Part shown: positions 36,901 to 51,500 of the stretch, piece after piece | How the letters are laid out: each line of letters opens with the position of its first letter | How positions within the stretch are numbered: position 1 is the first letter of the stretch | From: Enchytraeus crypticus | Taxonomy: Eukaryota; Annelida; Clitellata; Enchytraeida; Enchytraeidae | Assembly: GCA_905160935.1 (NCBI GenBank) | Contig: CAJHZI010000447.1 | Span: forward strand, 2,456,001 to 2,520,000 | Reading direction: 5' to 3' | Length of the DNA: 64,000 nt | Notes under the pieces: generated by a model | What the model was told of the DNA's origin: nothing | Database searches by the model: none | Seen by the model: the letters and a program-made list of their open reading frames with translations, nothing else | Position numbers and translations under genes: made by a program

Positions 36901-39900
36901 GTACCTGTTATTGTGTACTTATTGTACTTATGCTACCATATTTTTGGTGAAATAAAGATGCATAAAAGGAAAAAGCCTCAGAAGCCCTACATTTCCGAAG
37001 CTTACTGCATACGTAACATAAGCTACAATAAGGCATGGATATGGCCTAGCCATTTTGAGGGATTGGCTGGATCGATGGATCTTTTCGAAGGCTGCTCAAT
37101 ATGAAGCTAGAAAGTTTACGATAAGAACGAGTAGGCCTTTAGAGCTTGGATCTCTTAATGGTCTAAACGCTAAAAGAGAGAGATTATGATTTTATTTTTA
37201 ACCCGAATGTAAAAATCCCGGCTTCGGCTTTAACCGACTCGAGAACTGTGGAGAAGACTGTGGAAATTGAAATAATTAAATAAAAGACTGTGACGCTTTA
37301 ATCACACTTGTTGTCAATCAATCAGTTAATCAATGATAAGTTATTAAAAAGTATTGCCCATTCCAATTATTTTCAAAACACGTAATAAAAAATACTTAGC
37401 AGCCTGTTTCACGATATTAAATATTAAATCCGAAATCTGAGGGATCTAGTGAAGTCATTATACTAATTAGTAGCAAATATTATTTCTACAGCGCTTATAA
37501 CTAGAAGGAGACTTACAGGATGTTGTTGGCAATCGATATCATAATGGCATAGTCTCCGATCATCAATGGTTGTATGATGATAAAACAGACGAGCAATGCT
37601 GCTGTCCAAAGAAGTATAATAGCCAGAATAAATCCTAAAATAAAAGTATATATTTTCTCATAGTTTATCCGAGAAGCAAAATCGTATCTTTTAAAACAGT
37701 AACTGAAAAGTATTCCCTGAGATGTCTGTGTCCCAATACTTCGCTCTTCCGATCGGCAGACTCGACAGTGATTTTTAGCGCCTGACGATTAGTCGGGTAG
37801 ATAAAATCAGATTTTAGTGATACCCGGACATTTAATGTGTAATGCTGAATTTTTGCCTAGTTGTAGGGAATGTTAAGAACTACTCGTATGCAAAGTTCCC
37901 CGTTTCTAGGACCTCGGGGACAAAGTTATATCCATTTTAACATGACTGATTTTGTTTAAGAATATCGACTATAAATAAGAACAAAAACAACCTCATGCTT
38001 GTTTATTTTTGAGCGCTATAGTAAGATTTTGCTGTAAGTTTTGCAAATTAGACAATTAATTGCAATTGATTTCTTGCTTACACGTTGTAACTAAGTTAAT
38101 TGAACCGTGTAATGAGATATAAGTAATAAAACTTCTAATTAATTTCTAACTGTATTTCGTTCATTATAGCTAACGAATAATTTTAATTAACAAATTCTTA
38201 GATTATTTTGTAGATATTAATAAAAGTAGTTACAGTTATCCAGGGATTAAAAATCAGCTAATTAAAGATCTTGAGAGATGGCTGAATATTTGCGAGAGAA
38301 ACAATTTCCGGAAAATCAATGCGTTATTTTTGTTTCATATGCAACTGATGTTGATGAACATCTGACTGTTATGCGATCTCAGGGATTTGACACACTATTA
38401 GAAAATGCTCATTCACGCAATGATATTGAACTCGTACATCATCTTACATTTTGTGATCAGCCAGTTGTGGTGCACAACAGTTGTAGAAAGTCATACTGTG
38501 ATAAAATAAAACTTCAGCAATTTGCACAAGATAAAATACCGGGGATTGATTCTAAAGGAAAAAACTTCGATCATCTATGGAAATTTTTAATTGGAAAGCA
38601 CAATGTTTTATTTGCTCTGAATTATCAGATCAAAATCAAAAGGAGTAATTACAGCAATGTCAATAGAACTGCGAAGCACTGTTCAAGGGCATTGCCGAAG
38701 AAAGATTGATAACTGGGGATTTGAAGTCATGGGGCGAATGGAAATGTGTTGTGATTTACAGGCAGAAGAAGCTATATATCACAATCTCTGTTATTTGAAA
38801 TTTGTCAGCAGCAGGGTTAAAGAAGGTATATTGCGGGGACTATACACCGTCCTAGACTAAATGAAGATTATCAATCAGCATTTTTAAAGACATGCGAGTG
38901 GTTGGAAGATAACTGTGAAAGGGAGCTATATACAGTACAAGATGTAGTTGAGAGAATGCAAGGTCGAACTACAGATGGCAATGCCTATTCTGCAAAACAT
39001 CTGAAGCGAAAGCTTGTTAAGAGATATGACGATCACATACTGTTTGCTGAAATATCTGGACGAAGAAATATGATTTGTTTCTGCAATTTCAGCTCATACT
39101 TAATTAATGAGAGGTGGTACATGGAGAGGAGAGATGATATGACAGATGAGAGTAAAAGAATCATAACAGCGGCAGCTAAATTGATTACAAATGAGATCAG
39201 AGAATTAGAACATGATATGATTACATATCCGCCAGTAGATGACCTCTCTGTTGAGCACAGGAACTATGTTCCTCCTCTTCTGCATCAGCTTCTCAGATCA
39301 TTAGTGCCATCACCCATTAAGAAAAATAGCATTGAACAGAGTATCATTCAAGGTGCACGGCTACACTCAATTATGGTGCCATTACTTCTTGGCGTGAGTG
39401 TGTCAGTTGATCATTAGATACGATCCAAAACATTAATTGAGCAGCTGGCACGTTTAGGTTTCTCTGCGTCATACGATGAAATTACACGATTCAAACAGTC
39501 TACTGTAACTTTGAATCCTTCTGATATGAATATTCGCCCATATCCTGAAGTATTTACACAATGGGTGGCAGACAATGCAGACCATAATGTTGCTACATTG
39601 GATGGCACTGGTACATTTCATGGCATGGGTATTATAGCCGCTTCTACTGTGCTAGTTGCTAATACTGAGCAAGATCATTCCATGACACTGACACGTAATG
39701 TGAGACGCCTTAACGCACATGAATTAGTTAGAAATAAAGCCGTACTCATTCTTCCATTCTTCCACATGCCTAAGTGTGGTTTGACCGTCATGACGCTTAA
39801 ACCAATGTGCCAGCTACTTTCTCCAAGCACATTGCCATCAATTTTGAATTTGGATTTGGTCTGGCATATGAATTGGCTGTGTAGAGATGATAGTCATGCT

Positions 39901-42900
39901 AGGCCAAATTGGTCTGGCTATATGCAGCATGTCTTAAATGGTGATCATAGGGGGCCTGCTGTCATGACGATGTTACCACTTATAGACGTGAATCTATCTG
40001 AGGAGACATGCATATACTCCACGCTGCTACATGTTGTAGAGCAAGCATCAAAACTGAACATAGCGACCGCTTGCATCACATTCGATCAACGTCTTTGGTT
40101 GAAAGCATTTTATCACAAGTGATGAAATGCTAACGCCAACTGCATTTGTGGTGGATGGTGGAGCTTTGCTTCGGAAGGTGAAAAGGCTGAAAGGTGGCTG
40201 CTAACTTGATGTTGCGCAACAATATCTTGCCTTTGGCTGCCATCTCTATGAAAATGACACTGTTATAGTTTTTGATGGCTATATGAGTGGACCATCAACC
40301 AAGGATCATGAACATGCACGCAGGTATAGCAAGTGTGCCAAAATATCACCACAGGTTGATGTGCGTGAAGAGTGTCATGTTGTGATGGATCAGCAGGCCT
40401 GCTTTTGCAATGAGTATAACAAAAACATGTTTATCAAACTGTTAATAAGAGTTTTCATCAGAGAAGGATATAGAGCCATACAGATGGATGATGATGCTGA
40501 TGTAGGTATTGTTTCAATGGCCCTTCAACTAGCTTCTACCTCCAAATATAATTCTGTTGCTGTTTCGGCAGATGACACTGATATCCTTGTGCTGCTCATT
40601 CATCACCTATGCAATACTATGTGTGATATTAATTTTTTTCGTCATAATTGTAAAGCAGCTGTCAAACAGTGTGAAGCTTTCAGCATAAGAAATATACAAA
40701 AGACTATTGGCTCTGAAGCTTGCAGTCAAAATCTGCTTATTCATGCCATTGGTGGTTGTGACACCACCTCAGGAATCTACGGTTTGGGAAAGGGATCTGT
40801 GTTGAAGAAAATTGTTAATTGGAAATTTCCAGAACAAACAAATCGTGTCATGCTTGACATAAGATCCACTCAAGATGAAGTTGCTGATGCCGGAAACAAG
40901 CTACTTGTATTTCTACTTGGTGGGAAAACATCACAACCATTAAATGTTAAATCCAGTTCTATTCCGGTGACTAATATGCTTTTGAGCCGGAAACGGACGT
41001 TAAATATGGTCTTAGTTTTTGGCTTGAGCTTTATTTGTTCTATGCACATGATTTATGTTTTATTTGTTGATGTTTGTGGCCCTTCAATGTCCTTTAATCA
41101 TTTAGAAAATCCGTTTAAAAATTAACTGAGTTTATTTTTCGTTTTTTGGACATAACTTTTTTATTAATAGTGCTACAAATGGGGAACTTTATATTTGAAT
41201 TTAGCTCAAAAATCCGCATCCAACGAATATAAATGTGGCTTTACGCGTTAAATGTCCCGGTATTTTTTATTTCTACCCGACTAGATAGCATTCTAATCAC
41301 ATGTTATCGCTGCCCTCAATTCCTTTTGCCAAGTAACCTAAACCCGGGGATAAATCTTGGTCGGATAAATCCATAAAAATATCAAAAGCACAGATTAACG
41401 AATACCCACGAAGGAAAGGAGGAAATAACGAAAACTACAAAAAACAGAAAATAAGCAAGAAAGCTATTTAATTATGTATGTCATGTGTGCAACCATACGA
41501 ACCAAAATATCAAATAAGCAATCGATAAACCAATAATCATATATTCAGGCAATATTCTATCTGTGACCTAGTACTCGACCGCTTCATAGAATAGAAACTT
41601 AAATTCCTTCATATCTGTGAAGGATTGATCTTTCACCGTTGCAAAGAAATAACACTAGGTTTATCGCCTCTTTTCGTTTCATAACAGAAACTGTCTGGGA
41701 TGATTTATTAATTGAAATAACGAATTAATTATCTCACTATCACTTATTTTGCAAGACAGGGAATATGTATTCTTGCTTTAAAGCTGCTATGATGGAAGAC
41801 ACTTAACATTCAAAGAAGGAATAAAAGAAATGAAAAGAGAGAACTAACTAATAATATGCTAACAAACATCTAACTATCAACATGCTAACAAACATATAGA
41901 TAGCAACATGTGACAAGCACCTAACAAACAACATGTTACCAACATATAACTAACAACACTACCAAACATCTAGCTAATAACATGCTAACAAATCTCCTTT
42001 CACTTCAAGGGAAAAATTGTTCAGAAACAAGCAACCTGTTATATGCTTAAAGTAAATCTATTCCGAGTGTTAGATCTGGAAATGACGGCATTCAACAACT
42101 GCACACGAATCACAACTGCCCACCATTGCAGACACTGCGAAATTGATAGTTTTGGTAACAAATGAATCATTTGCATTTGGAGAATGTTTTGCCGTTGCCA
42201 AGAGACGAACTCTCTCATAATTGTTTACAATGTCTGAGAGACAGGTTTAATAATGAGCCATAAAGCCGATGTTAACGTCAGTTTCATCTCTCGAAAGCGA
42301 TATCAGAGACGGGCGATCTCTAGATTTGAACCCAGCACATACTGAAAATTCTACAGTGTAAAGTTAGTACGATCCTGAATGATATAGTTACAGATAGAAA
42401 GAGCATGAGAGAGAGAGAGAGAGAGAGAGAGATTGAGAGAGATGAGAGTGAGAAATAGTGAGATAACAATTATTATAGGCCTATGTCATTTATATAATGA
42501 GACTTTAACTTAAACACGAGATGGTATCTTAACTCACCCCATATCATGTATGCAATCTGATAGCCTGCAAACAATAGACTGTGTGCCTGCAAATAAACGC
42601 CAGTTATTTTGTACAATCAATAATTTAACTGCCATTACTTGCTGCCCACTTAGCTACCTCCAATAATTAATTTAAGTAGTTTACCTAAGAACGGAAGCAG
42701 TTAAAATTTATTTGTCAATTAGCGCCGCATTGGGTTTATCATATTAGCATTTAATGTTTGTAAATAATGCATATTGAAAGTTACTAAACAACACTGAAGA
42801 TTTCATTGCATTCAATTTCTAAACGTAGCAGCGTTAAAGAAGTAGCTAATTGTAGATATTGATGCAGTATTGTATTTGATATAATTAAAAAAAGCATTGA

Positions 42901-45900
42901 AGACAACCACTGAAGCCCTCAAATAGAAAGGGAACAGTTAACCAAGTAATCACAGTAGCTTTAAATTTTCTCTATGTGACATATTTTACCGGGGCGGCAT
43001 TTATCTTGTGGGAGGCTCAGGCCGCGAAAGTATGAATTTAACAAAGAAAAGGCCCTGGTAAATAAATTTTGGAGGCTTTAAAAGAGAGAAGAATACACCT
43101 TTGCTTCGCTTTAACTAACGTTCTGCCAAACGGCAGGTTCAGCGTACATAATGTTACTCGAAGCCCGGGCTCAAGCTGACTAGGTAACACAAATACTTTA
43201 TTTCTTTCTCTCTCTCTCTATTTCTCTCTCAATGCACAGAATATTGGCAGATCCACGACATATTACGACTCCACTCTTCTCTGTCGTCTGTTTTCTCTTC
43301 ATGTCCACTTATGAGTGGAACTTTACATCTTATAGCATTTCTAATCTCGGTCTGCCTCCGTTTCTCTATCCTTCACTGAGTAGTGCAGTATTATGTTATA
43401 ACATATACATATAAATCATAGGCTGGTCATGAGAAGAATCTAGTGATGAATAGCTTATGCTACTATGTCAAATAAGCTCTTACAGTAAGTGCGTGTCTGC
43501 ATTTTCTTAGATGTTTCAGTTGGAATTGTTAGAAATAGAAATAATAACTACTAATAGATATAGTAAGAATAATAAATATATGAAAAATAATGAAATAAAT
43601 AAACAATATAAGCTGAAAATGGGTATAATATGAAATAAAAGGAATAAATACAATAAATAACAATCAATATAATATAATAATATAAATATTATAATCAATA
43701 TAATAGTCATAATCATTAAAAATTTAAATCTAATATAATAAAATTAATAACAAATAAAATTTAAAAAAATACGATGGGATTTAGCGCACTTAGTTTAGTT
43801 GCGCGTCAATTATCGAAGTTAAGCTATATCGACTTCGGTTAGTACTTTGTGGGTGACCACATTGGTCACCGTGTGTTGACAGCTTAGGAGAGAAAAATTC
43901 CAGGGTGATGGAAGGTTATTCTTAAATCTGCGCCGGCTGCAATTGATGCGCCATCAAAAGGCAAGGATTACAAATAACCATGCAGAGGAAAGAGGAAGTG
44001 GGCCTTAAACAAGCATCTGTGCTTCATGACCCAGTGTGCCGTTATTATATTATATTATATTATAATTATTATTAATATTAATATCATTATTATTATTATT
44101 ATTATTATAACATTATTAAAATAACGAAATAAAGAAAGTAAAAGTAAATATAATAAATTAACAAAAATAACAGAGTAGAGTAAATGAATAATTTCTCCTT
44201 TGAACAGTTTTAAAAGGCGTTTAGATTAGTAAATAATGTAGACTTCCTACTTTTTACTACCAGAATCTCTTAAAGAGTCATATCTCTGCAATTCGTTCAT
44301 TTCAATACGGTCATTCTTGAAAATATTGAAATTGTAATTATTAAAGAATATTTTATCAATTCATGCTAAATGGTATATATTGCGTATTATGCAAATTGTC
44401 ATCTTGACAATTTGTGATATCGCGCTTTAGCATATCTCTAGAGATCGCGTGGACTAAGCTCCTGTATTGTATGCTATCAATTAGTTCATATTTAATAATA
44501 AACATATATGGCCGGTTCATACTACTTTGGTAGATATTCAATAACGGTTATTGGACTTGGTGTATTTGTTCACGGTGTTTATTCAGACTAATATCTGTAG
44601 GCATTAAGATGATTTTGTGTGTTGACTGTTACTTAGTCAGCTTAAACCAGAGCTTCGAGTAGCAATATGTACATTGGACCTGCCGTTTGGCAATAGTCAA
44701 TATTAATATGTACTACGCAGGCGTGACGCCTATCCTAATCACAATAGTTTATAGGTCTACGCTAAAATTTCAAAGTCCAGACAATGTCACAAATCAATAC
44801 TCGGTTCAATACGCATCATCAAAATCATAATCATAATCATAATCATCATCTTCGTCGTCGTCGTCGTCGACATTATCATCATAATCCATCATCATCATCA
44901 TCACATCATCATCATCATCATCGTCATCATCATCGTCGTCGTCGTCGTCATCATCAGCATCATCATCATCATCATCTTCTTCTTCTTCTTCGTCTTCTTC
45001 TTCTTCTACTTCCCTTGAATCCCAGCTTAGCGAGGGTCGGGATAACACTTTTCCATTCGTTTTAGAAAATTTTATAACAATTTCTAGAGCCAAGGCGCTC
45101 ACCAATCGAATGCCCTATCCCCCTTTCCTACGTTGATTTTGATATTAGTGCTTTGCGCCTTCTACGACCAGTTCAGTTTGCAATTGATCCATTCTTCAGC
45201 AACCCGGAACTAAGTGGTTAAGCATATTGTTTCTTAACTACTGATACTCAAGATGTATCAGTGGATTAGCTTATTCATATTTTTCGCTTATGCCTAACCA
45301 TTGATACCCATGATGTAGCGGTGGTTTAGCATATTCTTGCTTAAACATTGATATTCATGATAAAGCGGTGGTTTAGCATATTGTTGCTTAACCACTGATA
45401 CACATGATGTATCAGTGTTTTAGCATTTTCTTACTTAAGCACACTTTTTAGAAACAATATATCCTACCAGAGAAAGCCATCTATTATAAAAATATTGAGA
45501 CTTAGTCTATGCTGTTGGGAAATAAGGATGGAATTTAACTTTAAACGGATAGGAAGGTGACCTCTTGTAATCGTTACCATTGAATAGCCCGTAATAGTAG
45601 ACAGAAATAGAAACGCTATGAAAATGGGTGCACTTAGATCTGTTCAATAGCAATAGCGTTGATTTCTATTGAATTATGTAATTCTGAGTTATCACTCCCT
45701 AGGGTTCTGAAAAGTGGCAGGTCCAAGGTACATATTCATTCACTGAGTCAGCATGAATACCCCATAACGAGCACTCTATACATCTACAAGTCAATTCCTT
45801 GAAATGTCTACGCCTTATCAATATTTTATGTAATTATGCAGCCTACAGCTTGAGTTAAATATGCCTGCTGAGATATTTTCCTGTTGCCTTCCTCAGTACT

Positions 45901-47110
45901 TGTTTAGTTGCCTCTTACGACACGTATAGTTAACGGCTGGTCTACTCTACAGTGTCGCAGATACATCGCGAGAAAATTTTGAATTGGCTTACCATAAATT
46001 GGTGACTTTTCTGATTTCTCACAGACTCCGGTATAAATAGAGTCTTTTCTCCTCGAAACATTCGCAACATGTCGCGTCTACATCACAGAACAGGAAATAT
46101 TGACTAGTGAAATAAAGAATCACAGAAGAAAACACTCAATCAATCTATCATTACTCACTCCGACAATCCGTCATTAGTCAATTGATTAATTAACTAATCA
46201 ACCAACTGATTAAGGATTGAATGATTAGATTAATGCTATTAAATAGTAAATTCTACTGTCAAACTATGCACTTCTTGTTTAAGTCTTTTTCAATTCGGCG
46301 TGGTTAAGTTTCAATTATGTAAAATTTGTTATGAACAAGCTTGGCCAAAACGTAACCGCAATGTTTATCTTCTAGTAGACCGTCGTATGTAATGGAAGCG
46401 AACGTTTTATTTCGATTTATTGATATCTTTCTTTTATCTGTCTACCTGGTGGTCGTTATGTTGAATTGCTTAGGACTACTATTATGTGCCATGTTAGCAT
46501 TGGTTTTGATTTTGATTTGTGTTATTGTATTTTGTTTGTCTCCTGTCTGATGATGACGAATAAAGAAGTAGATATATAAATTAATTACTTAATTATTCAG
46601 TCAAACTTAGTCAAACAATCAATAAAAAGCGTAACACTCAATTTAATATCAATGATTCAAATAATCAAGAATCATTTAATACTTAGAAATTATTTAACCA
46701 AGAAATTACAGTGTACGAAGAATGAATGATACGGGATATAACACAAGAACATAGAAAACTACAGGACATAAGGATATGTCATTAAGTTCTAACAATGATT
46801 TTGTAATGTTTGGACACCATTTCGATCATGGAACACCTCACGGATCTGTGAAATACGTTGGAATCACTTATACTTATAACAAATTATATTGGATTAGGTT
46901 AAGGTTTCATACGTTAAGTAGGCCTAAGTACTTTTGATTCCAAACATATAATAGGATAGGCCTACATAAAGCTATAATTAATATAATTTAAAAAAATATA
47001 ATGTATAATACATATGATTGAGCTTTGCTCTTACCTATAGCGTAACAAATAAAAATGCAGATGCGACCCATAGCATAGTATATAAAAATGCTAATGTTAC
47101 CCATAGAGTA

Positions 47111-47165
<55 letters not shown>

Positions 47166-48240
47166 GCCAATGTTATTTATATCGTAGCATATAAATATGC
47201 TAATATTACCTATAGCGTAGCATACTGGCCAATATATTGAACATGAAGAAGAGTACAGATAAGGCAGTGACCACTTTCCACGATACTGTGTTTTGAACAA
47301 ATACAACAACACAAGTTAACACTGTATAGCGATTTAATTCACCCTTTATGCTCTAAAAGAGGAGGTCTTAAGAAAGCCATAAAGCTAAAGATGGCGAAAA
47401 TTTTGTTATGGATCACGCTATTATATGGATGTGAAATGTGGACACTAAGGAAGGAAGATATCAGGCAAATAGAGTCATTGGAAATATGAATATGAAGAAA
47501 AATGGAAAAGATCCGCTGGACCCAAACACTTACAAATGAAGAAGTCTTTAAGGGAGTGCGTACAGATAGATAGTTGATAATTTCTATAAGAATTAGAAAG
47601 AAGAATTGGATTGGATACATTTTAAGGGGACATAGTTTACTACAGAATCATCATAGGAGGTAGAATGGAAGGAAGGAAAAGCAGAGTCAGACCGAAAATG
47701 GAAATGTTAGATGATTTAAGGATTCACTCATATGTGGACATGAAGAGGAAAACGGAAGACAGAGAAGAGTAGAGGCGTTATATACTATGGTCCTGCCAGT
47801 AGGCAGTAGGCAGTGCACCAAGAGAGAGATCAGAGGGTACCTCGAAATTATTCAAAGAAATTTCATAGCAATTACAATTTACACATAGGTTAATTACAAC
47901 ATACACAAGGTCTATTAAAAGAGGTCATAGAAGGTAGAATGGAAGGAAAAAGAGGCAGGGGCAGGCCGAGATTAGGTATGTTAGATGATTTAAAGACACA
48001 CTCATATGTGGAAATGAAGAGGAAGGCGGAAGACAGAGAAGAGTGGAGGCGTTATATACCATGGACCTGCCAGTAGGCAGTGCACTAAGAGAGAGATATA
48101 CATATATATATAGATATATAGATATATATATATATATATACGTATATATCTCTCTCTTAGTGCAATTTTCTTAGTGTATAAATATATATATATATATATA
48201 TATTTATACATATATATATATATTGTACATAATATATATG

Positions 48241-48314
<74 letters not shown>

Positions 48315-48468
48315 AATATATATATATATACATATATATATTATATATATATTGATATATGCCTACATACACTACTAATGTTACCTATGCATGTTCACAT
48401 ATACAGACATTAATTTATACTTGCATACACACGATAATATGATACCTGCCAATAGGTAGTACTCCGAG

Positions 48469-48519
<51 letters not shown>

Positions 48520-51500
48520 TCAAAGATCAAATGTTCTGCAACAATACGATCAAGACAAATATTATGTCGCACTATTTATCATAGTCTACATTTTACCTTA
48601 CTCAGTATTTATACTTAATGATGAATGAGTAATTTGAACGTAGAAGTTTAAACATATACGTATTGATTTGACTAAATCAGAGATAGGGCCTATGTATGAA
48701 ACTGCAAGAATAATTGCGTAACTGCAGTTATTGTTGAAAGTCCAATAGCTTACACACTACAATGTAGCAAAATTACTGAAAGAAAATTTAACTCCTGTAT
48801 CTCGTTCGAATATGTCAGAGAAACAGTGACCAATATTCCAAATAGAGTATACATGTACAGCTACAAAGGTTTTTCTACAGTATACCAATCCAAATGCAGT
48901 TAATGGCGAGTAGATTTGCCGGAACGGAAGAGAGATCGTGCACTTAAATTTGAAGTGACTATTGTGAAATTTGTTAAAATCTGAACGCAGTAATACGTAG
49001 TACATTTCAGTCACGCTGACTAATAAATTTGTAATGAATTCATTTTCAAGAATATTGTTAGAAAAATCGTCTTACCGTTTAGCATGTCAAAGGTCACATT
49101 ATAGGATTTGACGTCGTCGATATAATTTGGCTTATCAATGACATCCGAAATAAATTTATCGAAAAGTTTCCTAAGCTCTTTGATAAAGTATGAAGTAACT
49201 AAATAGCACACAACTCCAACCTAAAATGCGATAAACAGTAGAGAGCAAGCAACAGTAAAATATGCTATTTAGCAACAGCAATCTGAATTCTAGAAAATAG
49301 CTGAAAAGCAAGCGTGTGATTACTCTTAAATCTTAAATCACTGCCATGATTTAAGGTTGTTTGAATCTTTTTAATAACTGCCATGACTTAGGTAGTTTTA
49401 AATCTCTCAAATCACTTCCATGATTTAAGGTGGTAGTTCGAAGCCATTGTTTAGACTGATATAATTACATTGAATTTAGAGTGAAAGCCATCAATACTTT
49501 GAGATGTTACATATGGATTGGCCAGATACCTGTACATGTACGTGTACATGTAGGCTACATAATATTACATTAACTCAGCAATAATACGCTAACGTACAAT
49601 ATTTTTCATAATGTATCATTTATATTCATTTATATATTTTTTATATTTTATTGTTTATTTATTACATTTTATATTTTTTTCTTTTATTCCTATTTTATTT
49701 TATATATATATATATTTTATATTTGTGTATATTTGTATGATTTTAGACAAATAATACACTAGGAATAAAGGAAAAACCAATATCAGAATATCGATATGAT
49801 ATTCCGGATGTTGATTTAGCCTATGAAGAGGCTCTGTAAGTTATGCGAGAGGTGCTAGTGGCGAAAGCGCCTACGTGCGTGCGTAGAAGCTGATGGTTGT
49901 CATTTGGAAGTTTGAACAAAAACGTATAAGACTCACCCTACAATACATACATGTCCTCATAATATGTTAAATGAGCTGTGCAAACTACTAATTTGAGATC
50001 TTCCCATATGAACGTATCATTTAATGGTTCTCTTGACTGTCGTGTAGTAGACCTATTTATGAAACTCATTTTTCGGCAGTGATGCGCTGAGTTCTGTCCA
50101 TTGCTCATCTGGTCGCCGTCTTCTTTTTTTATTTTTTTTATTTTATTTTTTAATCTCAATTTAAAATTATACCTCTGCCTATTTTGTATGCACAAGTTCA
50201 CCTATTATCATTATTCTTATTTAAGTTTATCATAGTTCACATTGGTCTATGTTTTTTCAGTGGATTGCGCGTTTGAATCCAGGCCACTTGCATCCGAGGT
50301 GAACACTCTAACCGTTACGCCATATCCACCCACAACTTCACTATCAATATAACAGTATAATGTAATACTAGTTATAGTCTATACTCCCACATGGTAATTA
50401 TTATGCATCATTAAGTATTCTGCATCATCGTCACTATTTAGTTTATATTTCTGCATACTCGTATAGGCAAAGGCTGTACATGTGTATTTGTGGCTGTTTG
50501 TGAAGTGTTCATTATTGAAAGAGATTGTAGAACACTATATAAATTGCGCATGTCATTTTTATTGTATGGGAAATATAATAGAGATTGACTTGAAATAAAA
50601 TTATTATTCTTTGTTTATAAAATTTTAATTTGTTTATAATAATGCTTAATATTTAAATTTTCAAAAATCCGTTTAGCGTCCCGTATATCCCTATTCAGGG
50701 TCGACACGAAAGGGTCTAGATAGGAAATGGAACATTAAGGTCGCGTATAATGTATATTGATTTGACACCACCACGTTTGCACAACTAGATTTTTATTTTT
50801 CCAGTCACAAAAACAGTCCCGAACTCGCGATCTCTAGTTCTAGAGGCGAGCTCTCTATCACTGCGTAACGAGTCATTCAATCTACATTAAAATCAATATT
50901 AAAATTTAATAATGATACAATCTAATAATGCCATTGTAATGGCTTTTTCAGAGGCAATTGTTCCAGAGATGAGAATATTAGAATTATTAATATCTAAATT
51001 ATGGCCCCGACGTATAGGAATTAAAAGGGAAGCCGTGAGTTGTGAATTTTTAAAGGGAGCCTTTCGAAGAAGAGTGCGTAAACACCATAAAAGGTAATCT
51101 CTTGAAAACTAATTGAACTATTGAATGAAACTGGGCAGAGATGATGGAAATAGTATACGTGCAAGGTTCTGATTGAGTGAGATGGTGATACGTGGCAGAT
51201 GCTAGAGGTAAAGTGGAAACAAATAATAAAGCGTTTGGCTTTGAGTTGAGTCAGTTGGAGTCCGGAAGTTGATGTGTAAAGTTTAGACTCGAAAGCTGAA
51301 ATAAAAAATTAAAAAAAGAAAAATTAAAAAAATGGAAAAAAATAAAGAATTCGGTAAACGAAGTCGAGGGGTGTAGCGGGAGGATGGAACAGGAGTCCAG
51401 AAAGAGGGGACCAGGGTTGCAGCAGGCAACGGGAGTCAGGGCTGTCGGAATAGAGGAGGAAGTAGGACGTGGGTAGGGATTGATCGTCGAATAAAAGACA

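Noticed and set aside
41855..41995. CRISPR-like array
   Set aside because: Units are contiguous with no unique spacers, and the sequence is plainly animal; it is a simple tandem repeat.
44356..44541. Possible STRA6 exon linking 47210 to 42586
   Set aside because: It has a good acceptor (ATACAG) and compatible start phase, but no donor with the right end phase.
44784..45105. Poly-His and poly-Asp ORFs on opposite strands
   Set aside because: They translate the expanded trinucleotide tail of a SINE-like element.
46790..46850. Another candidate for the missing STRA6 exon
   Set aside because: The phases fit (acceptor TTTCACAG, donor GTGTCC), but the ten-residue product resembles nothing in the family.
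48757..49014. 85-codon minus-strand ORF next to exon 49076-49220
   Set aside because: It is close to a STRA6 exon and has an acceptor-like site, but its sequence does not match the family and no suitable donor restores the frame.
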